Part shown: positions 25,950-34,708 of the stretch, piece by piece
Numbering within the stretch: the first letter of the stretch is position 1
How the letters are laid out: every line of letters begins with the position of its first letter
Assembly: GCF_004354045.1 (NCBI RefSeq)
Contig: NZ_SMRT01000013.1
Span: 1-64,000, forward strand
Direction: 5' to 3'
Length of the DNA stretch: 64,000 nt
DNA from: Paenibacillus piri
GTDB lineage: Bacteria; Bacillota; Bacilli; Paenibacillales; NBRC-103111
Position numbers and translations under genes: made by a program
The notes under the pieces: generated by a model
Database searches by the model: none
Seen by the model: only the letters and a program-made list of their open reading frames with translations
Told to the model about the DNA's origin: nothing

Positions 25950-25978
25950 TTGTCATTAGGCTACGGTTTTGCTATAGT
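25950..25978 (+). promoter_or_regulatory. Promoter of the rpsF-ssb-rpsR operon
   Basis: TTGTCA, 17 nt, TATAGT: five of six at both hexamers. The leader to rpsF is about 90 nt and has repeated CCG triplets (CCGTTCGG, AGCCGTGC, AGCCGCTT). This could be the S6:S18-binding autoregulatory motif known upstream of rpsF; that part is a guess. Confidence 0.6.
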
Positions 25979-26077
25979 ATTATGGTGCGAGTTTTGATAA
26001 CCAAGTATTACTCGCTCCTTGCTCCGTTCGGCATCAGCCGTGCAGTGGAGCCGCTTAGTCCAAAAGGAGGTGAAACC

Positions 26078-26362
26078 ATGCGCAAATATGAGATCATGTA
26101 CATTATTCGTCCGGACATTGAACAGGAGGCTGTTCAAGCTACGGTAGAAAAATTTCAAAACATCATCAACAACGGTGGAGAAATTACGAAGCATGATGTG
26201 ATGGGTAAGCGCCGTCTTGCGTATGAGATCAACAAGTTACGCGATGGCCATTACGTGTTAGTTCATTTCAATGCTAACAACGAGGTTATTAGCGAGCTTG
26301 ACCGTGTAATGAAGATTTCCGACGAAATCATTCGTTACCTGATCGTTAAAGATGTAGCTTAA
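26078..26362 (+). CDS. rpsF: 30S ribosomal protein S6
   Basis: 94 residues from MRKYEIMYIIRPDIEQEAVQ, with AAAAGGAGGTGAAACC before the ATG. The frame is open 64 codons upstream, but that part is promoter and leader. The S6 blocks GKRRLAYEINKLRDGHYVLV and IIRYLIVK are present. S6 pairs with S18 in the platform of the 30S subunit. First gene of the rpsF-ssb-rpsR operon. Confidence 0.97.
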   Translation: MRKYEIMYIIRPDIEQEAVQATVEKFQNIINNGGEITKHDVMGKRRLAYEINKLRDGHYVLVHFNANNEVISELDRVMKISDEIIRYLIVKDVA

Positions 26363-26404
26363 GGCATCCATATGCCGTAATTGACATGCTGGGAGGGTTT
26401 AAGG

Positions 26405-26866
26405 TTGCTAAATCGTGTGATTCTGATTGGAAGGCTTACTCGTGACCCTGAATTGCGCTATACTCCGTCAGGCGTTGCCGTGACGACGTTCACACTGGCT
26501 GTCGATCGTCCTTTTGTGAATCAGCAGCGTGAGCGGGAAGCGGACTTTATCAATATTGTGACATGGCGTCAGCTTGCTGAAACATGTGCCAATTATTTGC
26601 GTAAAGGCCGGTTAGCTGCGGTGGAAGGCAGAATTCAAGTGCGTAACTACGATAATAATGAGGGTCGCCGCGTATATGTGACAGAAGTTATTGCCGACAA
26701 CGTACGTTTCTTGGAGTCGCCGAACAGCGGCGGTGCAAGCCGTGAAGAAGGCATGGGTGGCGGCGGAGGCCAGCAACGAAATAACAACGGACCACGAGAC
26801 AATCAGGATCCGTTCCAGGATGACGGCAGACCGATTGACATCTCCGATGATGATTTGCCATTCTAA
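26405..26866 (+). CDS. ssb: Single-stranded DNA-binding protein
   Basis: 153 residues from a TTG start (LLNRVILIGRLTRDPELRY), after GGGAGGGTTTAAGG; the frame opens eight codons earlier. OB-fold motifs LIGRLTRDPELRYTPSG and FINIVTWRQLAETC occupy residues 1-105. A Gly/Asn/Gln-rich flexible linker follows, and the acidic tip DDDLPF docks partner proteins such as PriA and RecO. It is needed for replication and repair and is co-transcribed with the S6 and S18 genes. Confidence 0.97.
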   Translation: MLNRVILIGRLTRDPELRYTPSGVAVTTFTLAVDRPFVNQQREREADFINIVTWRQLAETCANYLRKGRLAAVEGRIQVRNYDNNEGRRVYVTEVIADNVRFLESPNSGGASREEGMGGGGGQQRNNNGPRDNQDPFQDDGRPIDISDDDLPF

Positions 26867-26888
26867 CGTAGAAAGGACTGAATAAACG

Positions 26889-27176
26889 ATGGGATTCCAA
26901 AGAAGAGACAACAACAGCGAAGACCGCGGCGAACGCAAGTTTGGCGGCCGTAAAGGCGGCAAAGGCGGCAAGCGTCGTAAAGTTTGTTACTTCACTGTGA
27001 ATAAAATCACTCACATTGATTATAAAGACATCGAAACGCTGAAGAAGTTTATCAGCGAGCGCGGCAAGATTCTTCCCCGCCGTGTAACAGGAACTTCGGC
27101 TAAATATCAGCGTGCTCTGACGATTGCAATCAAACGCGCTCGTCAAATCGCGTTGCTGCCATACACAACGGAATAA
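26889..27176 (+). CDS. rpsR: 30S ribosomal protein S18
   Basis: 95 residues. The C-terminal two thirds (KVCYFTVNKITHIDYKDIE, then LPRRVTGTSAKYQRALTIAI) is the canonical S18 fold. The N-terminus is longer than in Escherichia coli, with a Gly/Arg/Lys-rich lead (ERKFGGRKGGKGGKRRK). It keeps one cysteine (VCYF). A strong terminator follows, ending the operon. Confidence 0.97.
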   Translation: MGFQRRDNNSEDRGERKFGGRKGGKGGKRRKVCYFTVNKITHIDYKDIETLKKFISERGKILPRRVTGTSAKYQRALTIAIKRARQIALLPYTTE

Positions 27177-27192
27177 GCTCGTTTGGCGAAGC

Positions 27193-27229
27193 CAGCGGTC
27201 GGCCTGAAAAGGTCGGCCGCTGTTTTTTT
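27193..27229 (+). terminator. Terminator after rpsR
   Basis: 12-bp stem CAGCGGTCGGCC / GGTCGGCCGCTG (two G-U pairs), TGAAAA loop, TTTTTTT. Confidence 0.92.
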
Positions 27230-27230
27230 G

Positions 27231-27329
27231 GGTTGAATAGAAAGTATAAGTTTCTCATACTTGGCTTCGCACAACCTTGCCAAACGCGCTCGACACTTAA
27301 GGACGGCGAAGCCGTTAATACTTGTTGCA
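27231..27329 (+). repeat. Dispersed intergenic repeat, family 1, copy 5
   Basis: GGTTGAATAGAAAGTATAAG, then ATACTTGGCTTCGCACAACC, then TTGCCAAACGCGCTCG and GGACGGCGAAGCCG. It starts directly behind the rpsR terminator. The remaining gap to 27507 is AT-rich and probably holds the promoter of the next gene; I see no gene in it. Confidence 0.85.
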
Positions 27330-27507
27330 CGTTTAAATGGGCAACGAATCCGTAAATTCTTGTTTTTTCTACATAATACGCCATGAAAAAAGAACAAATT
27401 GTTAAAAGTATAACTTTTTACGATGAATTAACCGATATTGTAAAAGTAGACTGTCTATCAGGCCAAAGTGAGGAGAGACGAAAAGATTTCGCAACGGAGG
27501 TAGGAGT

Positions 27508-30093
27508 ATGTTTAGAATGACCCGAACGCTGTTATTATTTTTGGTACTTATGTTAGCAATGAGCAGCTTTGCCGGCAGCGCACTGGCGGCCGATGAAATT
27601 TCAAGTCTGGTATTGAACAAGAATGAAATCTCTTTGGAAGTCGGAGCGACGACCAATTTGACCGCTACGGCTGTGTTTGCATCCGGCTCGACCGAGAATG
27701 TGACGGTGAAAACAGATTGGAATTCCGGAGCGGCGGATATCGCAACCGTGTATGCGGGAGCTGTAACCGGGAAGAAGGAAGGTACGGTCGTCATTACGGC
27801 GACTTATTTGGGGAAGACGGTTATCGTCAATGCGACGGTAACGAAACGCGTAAAAACGATGACGAAAGACAAGCAGACGGTCGATCTGAGACTGGGTCAA
27901 ACGGACAACGTCAGCCTCACCGCTTATTATGACGACGGGATGACGGAGAATGTGACCAATAAGGCCGACTGGGCTATAGATAACAATGCGGTTGCAACGG
28001 TAACCAACGGGCTGATTACCGGTCTTGGCGCAGGCAGCGCGATCATCACGGCCAAGTACAACAATCAGACGCTGTCACTGCCGGTGAATGTCGAAATCGT
28101 CAAACGGATTGATCCGGAAAAATCGCAGGTATCGTTACTTCTGAAAGGCTCGGAAAAAATCAAGCTGATGGCCACCTATCCGGATGGAACCGTCGCCGAT
28201 GTAGCTGAGCAGGCGGAGTGGGTTTCCGATAAGGGGACGGTCGCCGACGTGCTGAAAGGAACGATCACCGGTTATGGACCGGGGCAAGCAACCTTGACGG
28301 CAACCTACGGAACGAAGACGGCAACGGTCAAGGTTGATGTCGATAATGCCATCAAGCTTGACGTCGACAAGCAAAACCTGTTAATGAAAAAGAACGCAAC
28401 GGAACAATTGAAACTGACGGCAACGTATGCGAGCGGCGATCCCGAGGATATTACCGACCGCGCAGAATGGTCATCCAGCGATGAAAATATCGTCAATGTC
28501 ATTAAAGGGAAGCTGACTGCGAACAATATCGGCGAAGTCACCATTACCGCCAAATACGGGGAAAAGTCGGTTAAAACGATCGTCGATGTCGATGTACCGA
28601 GACGATTGGAATTGAGCAAGGAAACCTATTCATTGAAGGTTGGCGCCGATGAACAGCTGAAGCTGGAAGCTACGTATGCGGACGGTACGAAGGGAGATGT
28701 GACGGACCGCGCTGAATGGTCGGTCGATAACGATGTCATCGCCTTTGTCACGAAAGGAAAGCTGACCGCCTACAAATCGGGCGAGACGAAGGTTACGGCC
28801 GCTTACGGCGGGAAAAGCGTCTCTGCCAAAGTACAGATCGATATACCGGCGACATTGAAGCTGAGCAAAAAAACGGTTAATTTCCAGATAGGAAGCGCTG
28901 AGCAAGTCAATTTGTTCGCCGTTTATCCGGACGGCCGCGAGGAAGACGTTACCCATATAGCCGAATGGACTTCCAGCCCCGCGGATACGGCATCTGTAAA
29001 TGCCGGTTATATTACAGGTATTGCTACGGGCGCCGCTTCGATCACAGCCAAATACGGCACCAGAACGGCAACGGTCAAAGTCTCGGTCGGCGTCATCGAC
29101 AGCCTTACCGCGGGGACGACCAGCCTTGTTTTAAAGAAGGGCGAGACGAAACAGCTTGCCGTAACCGCCAAATATACGGATGGGACGACCAAGGAGTTTA
29201 CCTCCGAAGCCGAATGGACGAGCTCCAATACGAAAACGGCCACTGTGGACGACGGGAAAATTACCGCGGTTGCATCCGGCGAAGCGGTAGTCACGGCAGT
29301 TGTGGAGAGCAAGTCGATCACGTTTAAAATTCAGGTCGATATGGCGGAGAAATTATCCGCAAACGTTCCTTATTTGATTTTCGATCTGGGCGAAGCAAGG
29401 CAAATTATATTGTCGGCAACCGATTTGTCGGACGCGCCGAAGGATGTTACGAATGAGGCGGAATGGAAGACAAGCAATCCGCTTGTCGCTCAAGTTTCCA
29501 ACTCCGGGGTTGTTACGCCGGTCACGCGCGGCAAAACGACGATTACGGCGACTTACGGCGGCAAAAGCATTACCATCCCCGTTGAAATCGGCGTCGTTCA
29601 GAAGCTGGAGGCCGATCAACGTTTTATTACGATCAAGAACGGACAGTCCGTGCAGGTTCAGCTGACGGCAACGCTGTCCGACGGCAGTACCACCGATGTG
29701 ACGAATGATGCGACCTGGAAAACGTCCAATTACAAAATTGCCGACGTCGCAAACGGCTTATTAACGGCCAATGCTCCCGGAAAAGTATCGCTATCGGCTA
29801 ATTTCGGCGGCAAGACCGTCACCATCGCGGTTGAAATCGGGGTACTGAAATATTTGAAAACGAATGTCGTCAAGGTGGAATTGAAAGAAGGCGAAGAAGC
29901 GGAGCTCAAAGCTACGGCCACCTATGCGGACGGCATTGATGAGGATGTCACCAAACCGGGAATGTGGACGAGCTCCAACATCATGATCGCCGACGTAAAA
30001 GACGGAATCGTCAGAGCTACCGGAAAAGGCACCGCCAGAATTACCGTTGGCTTTTCCAATTTGAAGACAACCGTTGTTGTAACTGTAAAATAA
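27508..30093 (+). CDS. Secreted protein of ten Ig-like (Big_2-type) repeats
   Basis: 861 residues. A signal peptide (residues 1-27, cleavage near SALA-AD) is followed by ten tandem domains of about 80-86 residues and nothing else. Each repeat has the pattern: LxLKxGxxxQLxxTATYxDG, then DVTxxAEWxSSN, xxIAxVxxGxxTaxxxG, xxxITAxYGGKSxTxxV. This is the bacterial Ig-like group 2 arrangement found in surface adhesins and wall proteins. There is no LPXTG motif, S-layer domain or catalytic domain, so how it is held at the surface is unclear. The start is preceded by ACGGAGGTAGGAGT. The gene sits alone between two terminators. Confidence 0.88.
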   Translation: MFRMTRTLLLFLVLMLAMSSFAGSALAADEISSLVLNKNEISLEVGATTNLTATAVFASGSTENVTVKTDWNSGAADIATVYAGAVTGKKEGTVVITATYLGKTVIVNATVTKRVKTMTKDKQTVDLRLGQTDNVSLTAYYDDGMTENVTNKADWAIDNNAVATVTNGLITGLGAGSAIITAKYNNQTLSLPVNVEIVKRIDPEKSQVSLLLKGSEKIKLMATYPDGTVADVAEQAEWVSDKGTVADVLKGTITGYGPGQATLTATYGTKTATVKVDVDNAIKLDVDKQNLLMKKNATEQLKLTATYASGDPEDITDRAEWSSSDENIVNVIKGKLTANNIGEVTITAKYGEKSVKTIVDVDVPRRLELSKETYSLKVGADEQLKLEATYADGTKGDVTDRAEWSVDNDVIAFVTKGKLTAYKSGETKVTAAYGGKSVSAKVQIDIPATLKLSKKTVNFQIGSAEQVNLFAVYPDGREEDVTHIAEWTSSPADTASVNAGYITGIATGAASITAKYGTRTATVKVSVGVIDSLTAGTTSLVLKKGETKQLAVTAKYTDGTTKEFTSEAEWTSSNTKTATVDDGKITAVASGEAVVTAVVESKSITFKIQVDMAEKLSANVPYLIFDLGEARQIILSATDLSDAPKDVTNEAEWKTSNPLVAQVSNSGVVTPVTRGKTTITATYGGKSITIPVEIGVVQKLEADQRFITIKNGQSVQVQLTATLSDGSTTDVTNDATWKTSNYKIADVANGLLTANAPGKVSLSANFGGKTVTIAVEIGVLKYLKTNVVKVELKEGEEAELKATATYADGIDEDVTKPGMWTSSNIMIADVKDGIVRATGKGTARITVGFSNLKTTVVVTVK

Positions 30094-30105
30094 AATGCAG
30101 CAATG

Positions 30106-30139
30106 AAGACAGCCGGACATGCGCCGGTTGTCTTTTTTT
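30106..30139 (+). terminator. Terminator after the Ig-repeat gene
   Basis: Stem AAGACAGCCGG / CCGGTTGTCTT, 7-nt loop, followed by five T. Confidence 0.9.
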
Positions 30140-30320
30140 GGACGGAGCGTCACAAATGGAAACAACATGCGGTTAGGCAGGGGGTGAAGTCTACGCTTCA
30201 TTTTGATAAAATAAAAGGATGTGCGGTCTTATATCCTCAATACCGATCATAGTGTATTATGAAGTAGGGCCGGTTCGGATGGACAGATAGCGGATTTTAC
30301 CGTGTGAAAGGGTGGCTTGA

Positions 30321-30737
30321 GTGAATATAGCGTTTTTTCTGTTGCCTAAAGAAGAAGTCATTTATTTATCTCCCGACTCAACGATGCGCCAAGCGCTGGA
30401 ACGAATGGAATACCACCGGTATTCTGCGGTTCCATTGATCGATCAGGATGGCAAATATGCGGGCACGATTACCGAAGGCGATTTGTTATGGAAATTGAAG
30501 CATTCTCCCGAAATCGGGTTTGATAATGCGCATAAGGTTCAGCTGAAGGACGTTAGTCAGCATATGGCAATAAAACCGGTTCGGATCGATCAGCAGATGC
30601 AGGATTTGATTACATTGGCAACCAACCAGAACTATGTACCGGTAATCGACGATAACGAGGTGTTTATCGGCATTATCCGCCGTCGGGAGATCATCGATTA
30701 TTGCTTCAAGCTGTGGCAGGCCGAACAAAAGACATAG
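30321..30737 (+). CDS. CBS-domain protein
   Basis: 138 residues from a GTG start after GAAAGGGTGG. It consists of two CBS motifs: VIYLSPDSTMRQALERMEYHRYSAVPLID with YAGTITEGDLL, and a C-terminal half with NYVPVIDDNEVFIGIIRRREII. Such stand-alone Bateman modules bind adenine nucleotides and often sense energy or c-di-AMP. The ligand here is unknown. The gdpP gene for c-di-AMP breakdown lies 1.3 kb downstream in the same direction. Confidence 0.85.
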   Translation: MNIAFFLLPKEEVIYLSPDSTMRQALERMEYHRYSAVPLIDQDGKYAGTITEGDLLWKLKHSPEIGFDNAHKVQLKDVSQHMAIKPVRIDQQMQDLITLATNQNYVPVIDDNEVFIGIIRRREIIDYCFKLWQAEQKT

Positions 30738-30783
30738 AATTGTGGTATAATTAACTAAAGCTTCGGTTAAAGAGAAAGGCGGC

Positions 30784-31095
30784 ATGTCCAGCATGGAAAG
30801 AGAGATGGATTTGGCGAAGCGGGCTAAAATCATTGAATGGCTGAAAACGGAAATCGTGGATCAAATGGCGCATCTGCTCAAAGGGATCTGGGAAGGCAGC
30901 CATCCTAAAATTATAGACGGTTTAGCAAGTCTTGTTTCATGCAGCTACATACTGGGCAGACGGTTAGGAATCTCTTTTCGCAGTTTAGATGAAGCGGTTT
31001 TGGAAAAAATGAAGAAGCATAGAGCTGAAGGACATCAACTGGAAGAATGGTACGGCGATATTTCCGCTTTGGAAGAACATATGCGTAAGAGGTGA
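30784..31095 (+). CDS. MazG-like family protein
   Basis: 103 residues. KRAKIIEWLKTEIVDQMAHL and GLASLVSCSYILGRRLGISF, ending KMKKHRAEGHQLEEWYGDISALEEH, match the short MazG-like family next to yybS in Bacillales. Only part of the acidic metal-binding motif of true MazG pyrophosphatases can be seen, so nucleotide hydrolysis is uncertain. ATG follows AAAGGCGG. The stop overlaps the start region of the next gene. Confidence 0.75.
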   Translation: MSSMEREMDLAKRAKIIEWLKTEIVDQMAHLLKGIWEGSHPKIIDGLASLVSCSYILGRRLGISFRSLDEAVLEKMKKHRAEGHQLEEWYGDISALEEHMRKR

Positions 31096-31097
31096 AC

Positions 31098-32024
31098 ATG
31101 TTGGGGAAAGGTTCTGCAAGAATGCTCGGCTGGAGCTTGCTGACAGCGGTCCTGCTCCTGTCGGTTTTATCACCATTGAATATCATTACGTTTAATATAT
31201 TAATGGTGCCTGTGCTGGTTCAATATACGAGACTGGAGACGAAACGGTTTTTATCGTTTTACGGTATTAGCCTTGCTATTGTTTACGTGCTAACTTCCTT
31301 GCTCATATCCGGCTGGGGCGGCGCGGTGCTGGTGGCGATTTCCTTGTTTTTTCTGCCTCCCGTCATTCAAATGGGCAATTTGTATAAAAAACGGGCCGCG
31401 GCGCGTACGGTATTGACGGTTGGTACCGTCACGCTGCTGATTGAAATGCTGCTCAGCATATTGGTCGCCTATATGTTCGGGTTTAACCTGATCGCCAAAA
31501 TGAAGACGTTTATGCTGGAAATCATGGACACCTGGCCCGCACAGCTGAAAGGCATGCTGGTTGTGGAGCCGGATGCGCTCGTTCAATTGATGAGCAAAAT
31601 GCTGCCGCTGTATATGATCGGGTCGTCCCTGTTTATTATCGTCATTACGCACTGGCTGGCAAGAAAGCTGTTGAACCGTTCCGGCGAGTCGATCCCGGCG
31701 TTTAAACCGATTCGCGAATGGATGCTGCCGCGGTCGTTTGTATGGTATTATGTAATCGCCTTGTTTATGGAGTTTTTCGTGAGGGATCCGAACTCGATTT
31801 TGTATTCGCTGCTGCTGAATTTGCTGCCGCTGCTGACAGCCGTGTTTGCGATACAAGCGATTGCGTTTTTATTTTATGTTGCTCATACGAAGAATTGGAG
31901 TCGGGCGCTGCCTGTTGCCGGAATTATCATACTGCTGATTTTTCCGCCGGCGTACTTTATGTTCAGTTTGCTCGGCGTGTTCGATGTGGCTTTCCCGATC
32001 CGAGAACGTATGACCCGAAAATAA
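31098..32024 (+). CDS. YybS-family (DUF2232) membrane protein
   Basis: 308 residues. About eight hydrophobic segments, for example LLTAVLLLSVLSPLNIITF, VYVLTSLLISGWGGAVLVAI and LPVAGIIILLIFPPAYFMF, with the DUF2232 arrangement seen in YybS. Function is unknown; the position upstream of gdpP is conserved. Start choice is uncertain: GTG at 31092 overlaps the previous stop, and ATG at 31098 and 31122 are both possible. It may take part in membrane or c-di-AMP physiology, but only the neighbourhood suggests that. Confidence 0.85.
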   Translation: MLGKGSARMLGWSLLTAVLLLSVLSPLNIITFNILMVPVLVQYTRLETKRFLSFYGISLAIVYVLTSLLISGWGGAVLVAISLFFLPPVIQMGNLYKKRAAARTVLTVGTVTLLIEMLLSILVAYMFGFNLIAKMKTFMLEIMDTWPAQLKGMLVVEPDALVQLMSKMLPLYMIGSSLFIIVITHWLARKLLNRSGESIPAFKPIREWMLPRSFVWYYVIALFMEFFVRDPNSILYSLLLNLLPLLTAVFAIQAIAFLFYVAHTKNWSRALPVAGIIILLIFPPAYFMFSLLGVFDVAFPIRERMTRK

Positions 32025-32047
32025 GTAATGGATTAGGGGCGAGATGA

Positions 32048-34009
32048 ATGCCGAAGTTCCTGCTAAAGCGTTGGCACGGCTTGCATATCGTATGGATATT
32101 CGTTTTACTAACGGTTTTAATATTTATACTGCTGCTGTATCAATGGGTAATCGGCGTGATTGCCTTGATGGTGTGTGGGGTTTTAGCTTATTTCACGTTA
32201 AAGGCGGAGCAGGCGTTCCGCAAAGATTTAAATCATTATGTCGCTACACTGTCCCACCGGATCAAGCGTGCGGGGACGGATGTCATTCACGAGCTGCCGC
32301 TCGGGATTTTGCTCTATAACGAAGAGAAGGTCATCGAGTGGCATAACCCGTTTGTGGCGAAAATGTTCGGCAAGGATTCGCTGATCGGCGAGCAGCTTCT
32401 GGAGCTGTTTCCCGCTTTGAAGTCCCGCAAGGAAAAGGAATTGAAGCTGGAAATGGAAGTCGGCAAATGCCTGTACATGGTACAGCTCCGAACGGAAGAG
32501 CGGCTGCTGTATTTTACCGATATAACGGAGTTTAGGCAGTTGGCGAACCGGTTTGAGGAAGGGCGGCTGGCGATCGGCATTGTGATGATGGACAATCTCG
32601 ATGAAGCGACGCAGGGGATGGACGATCAAACCCGCAGCATTATGATGGCGAGAGTGACCGGCGAAATTACGGAATGGGCACAAAAAAATCATGTGTATCT
32701 ACGGCGCACGGCATCGGACCGGTATTTGATTCTGATGGATCAAAAGGGCCTGAAGGCTTTGGAGCAGTCGCGGTTTGAAATATTGGACGAGGTTCGCGAT
32801 TTAACGATCGAGCACAAGCTGCCGCTGACGCTCAGTATCGGGATTGGGTCCGGCAGCGATTCGTTAACGGAGGTCGGGCAGCTGGCGCAGACGAGTCTGG
32901 ACATGGCGCTGGGGCGCGGCGGCGACCAGGCGGCCGTAAAGATCGGCGAGCGGCTGTCCTTTTATGGCGGACGCTCCAATGCGGTTGAGAAACGGACGCG
33001 CGTCCGGGCGCGCGTTATCTCCCACGCGCTGCGCGACCTGATCAAGGAATGCGACAAGGTCATTATTATGGGGCACCGGTACCCGGATATGGATGCGATT
33101 GGCGCGGCCATCGGGGTCCTGAAGGCGGTGCACGTCAGCAATAAAGAGGGATATATCGTACTGGAAGGCGTCAACCCTTCGATTCAAAAGCTGATGGATA
33201 TGATCTATGAGGATGAGAAGCTGAACCGCTGGTTCATCACGCCGGAGCAGGCGATGCAAATTACGAATCAGCGAACGCTTGCCGTTGTCGTGGACACGCA
33301 TAAGGCGTCCATGGTGGCCGAACCGAAGCTGCTGCAGCTGACGCAGCGCAAATTCATCGTCGACCATCACCGTCGCGGCGAGGAGTTTATCCAGGATGCG
33401 ACGTTGGTGTATATGGAGCCTTACGCTTCCTCCACCTGCGAGCTGGTGACGGAGCTGCTCCAATATTTCAACGACCGGCTGACGATGGGCGTTCTGGAGG
33501 CAACGGCGCTGCTGGCCGGCATTGTAGTGGATACGAAAAGCTTCAGCCTCGCCACAGGCGCAAGAACGTTCGAAGCCGCCTCTTTCTTGCGCCGCAACGG
33601 AGCGGATTCCTCGCTCGTTTCGCGGCTGTTGAAGGAGGAGCTGAGCTCCTACATCCAGAAGTCGGAAGTCATCAAAAATGCGGTCGTCATCTATGACCAT
33701 ATCGCGTTGGCCGTGACCGAGCCGAATCATAAATATTCACAGCTGCTCATTGCTCAAGTGGCCGATACGTTGTTGACGATGACCGGGATCATGGCTTCCT
33801 TTGTCATAAGTGAACGCCCTGACGGACTGATCGGCATCAGCGCCCGGTCGCTCGGTCAGATGAACGTGCAGGTGGTCATGGAGCGGATGGGCGGCGGCGG
33901 GCATTTAACGAATGCCGCGACGCAAATAGAAGGCACGATTTCCGAAGCGACCCAAAAGTTAAAGCAAATATTAAGTGAAATGCATGCAGAGGAGGGGCTT
34001 TTCGAATGA
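32048..34009 (+). CDS. gdpP: Cyclic di-AMP phosphodiesterase GdpP
   Basis: 653 residues. Two N-terminal membrane helices (about residues 12-31 and 34-52), a PAS-like sensory domain (to about 150), a degenerate GGDEF domain (about 170-300) and a C-terminal DHH/DHHA1 phosphodiesterase. Metal-binding residues are in IIMGHRYPDMDAIGAA, VVVDTHKASM and FIVDHHRRGE; GGGGHLTNAATQIEG is the DHHA1 glycine-rich motif. It degrades c-di-AMP and so affects wall homeostasis, potassium and beta-lactam tolerance. Its end overlaps rplI by 4 nt. Confidence 0.96.
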   Translation: MPKFLLKRWHGLHIVWIFVLLTVLIFILLLYQWVIGVIALMVCGVLAYFTLKAEQAFRKDLNHYVATLSHRIKRAGTDVIHELPLGILLYNEEKVIEWHNPFVAKMFGKDSLIGEQLLELFPALKSRKEKELKLEMEVGKCLYMVQLRTEERLLYFTDITEFRQLANRFEEGRLAIGIVMMDNLDEATQGMDDQTRSIMMARVTGEITEWAQKNHVYLRRTASDRYLILMDQKGLKALEQSRFEILDEVRDLTIEHKLPLTLSIGIGSGSDSLTEVGQLAQTSLDMALGRGGDQAAVKIGERLSFYGGRSNAVEKRTRVRARVISHALRDLIKECDKVIIMGHRYPDMDAIGAAIGVLKAVHVSNKEGYIVLEGVNPSIQKLMDMIYEDEKLNRWFITPEQAMQITNQRTLAVVVDTHKASMVAEPKLLQLTQRKFIVDHHRRGEEFIQDATLVYMEPYASSTCELVTELLQYFNDRLTMGVLEATALLAGIVVDTKSFSLATGARTFEAASFLRRNGADSSLVSRLLKEELSSYIQKSEVIKNAVVIYDHIALAVTEPNHKYSQLLIAQVADTLLTMTGIMASFVISERPDGLIGISARSLGQMNVQVVMERMGGGGHLTNAATQIEGTISEATQKLKQILSEMHAEEGLFE

Positions 34010-34452
34010 AAGTCATATTGTTGAAGGATGTCAAAGGACAAGGCAAGAAGGGCGACATTAAGGAAGTATCCGAGGGCTATGCAACCAATTTCCTGTTCCC
34101 GAAGCAATTGGCCGCCGCGGCCAACGAAACGGCTGTAAAAATGCTGAACAATCAGAAGAAAGCGGAGCAGCGCAAAAAGGATGAGGAAAAGGCGGATGCC
34201 GTAGAGCTGGGCAAGAAGCTGGAAACGTTGACGGTGGAGCTGAAAGCGAAATCCGGCAAGGACGGGCGTTTGTTCGGGGCGATTCCGAGCAAGCAGGTGG
34301 CCGAAGAGCTGGAAAAGCAGCAGCAGATCAAGCTGGATAAGCGTAAAATATTGATGGAAGAGCCGATTCGTACGCTGGGCGTAACGGAAGTCGGAGTGAA
34401 GCTGCATCCGGAAGTGACGTCGAAGCTGAAGGTCCACGTGGCGGAGGAGTGA
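34006..34452 (+). CDS. rplI: 50S ribosomal protein L9
   Basis: 148 residues, ATG overlapping the gdpP stop (ATGA), after GAGGAGGGGC. The N-terminal domain MKVILLKDVKGQGKKGDIKEVSEGYATNFL is the L9 signature. It is followed by the long connecting helix rich in Lys/Glu and the C-terminal domain with AIPSKQVAEEL. L9 helps keep the reading frame. The gdpP-rplI coupling is the usual one. Confidence 0.97.
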   Translation: MKVILLKDVKGQGKKGDIKEVSEGYATNFLFPKQLAAAANETAVKMLNNQKKAEQRKKDEEKADAVELGKKLETLTVELKAKSGKDGRLFGAIPSKQVAEELEKQQQIKLDKRKILMEEPIRTLGVTEVGVKLHPEVTSKLKVHVAEE

Positions 34453-34469
34453 ACCCGTTCAGCTTTGCT

Positions 34470-34560
34470 GAACACCGGGGAATCAGATGGGGACTCTACC
34501 CCACCAGATTCAAGGCCCACCTTAGAGGTGGGGGTCTTAACCCGATAAAGTCGTAATCGG
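34470..34560. other. Hairpin-rich gap between rplI and dnaB, possible IS200/IS605-type scar
   Basis: GGGGACTCTACCCC (34488-34501) and CCCACCTTAGAGGTGGG (34517-34533) are two close hairpins followed by GGTCTTAA without a T run. This style of small subterminal hairpin is typical of IS200/IS605 element ends, but no transposase is present. It could instead be a plain rplI terminator. From 34560 to 34690 I see nothing else. Confidence 0.3.
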
Positions 34561-34708
34561 ATAAAGATCGGGTGGCGGCAAACGCCATATGGCTTCGTGC
34601 GTGCAACCGACCGAATCCGTGATTGTGCGCGCTTGAATGCAGGTACGTGCGAAAACAGCTCGGGCATGGCCGCGCTCAAATCAAACCTGGCTTTAGGAGG
34701 AATCGAGC

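Noticed and set aside
32864..33730. 288-codon minus-strand frame opposite gdpP
   Set aside because: Antisense shadow of the DHH part of gdpP.
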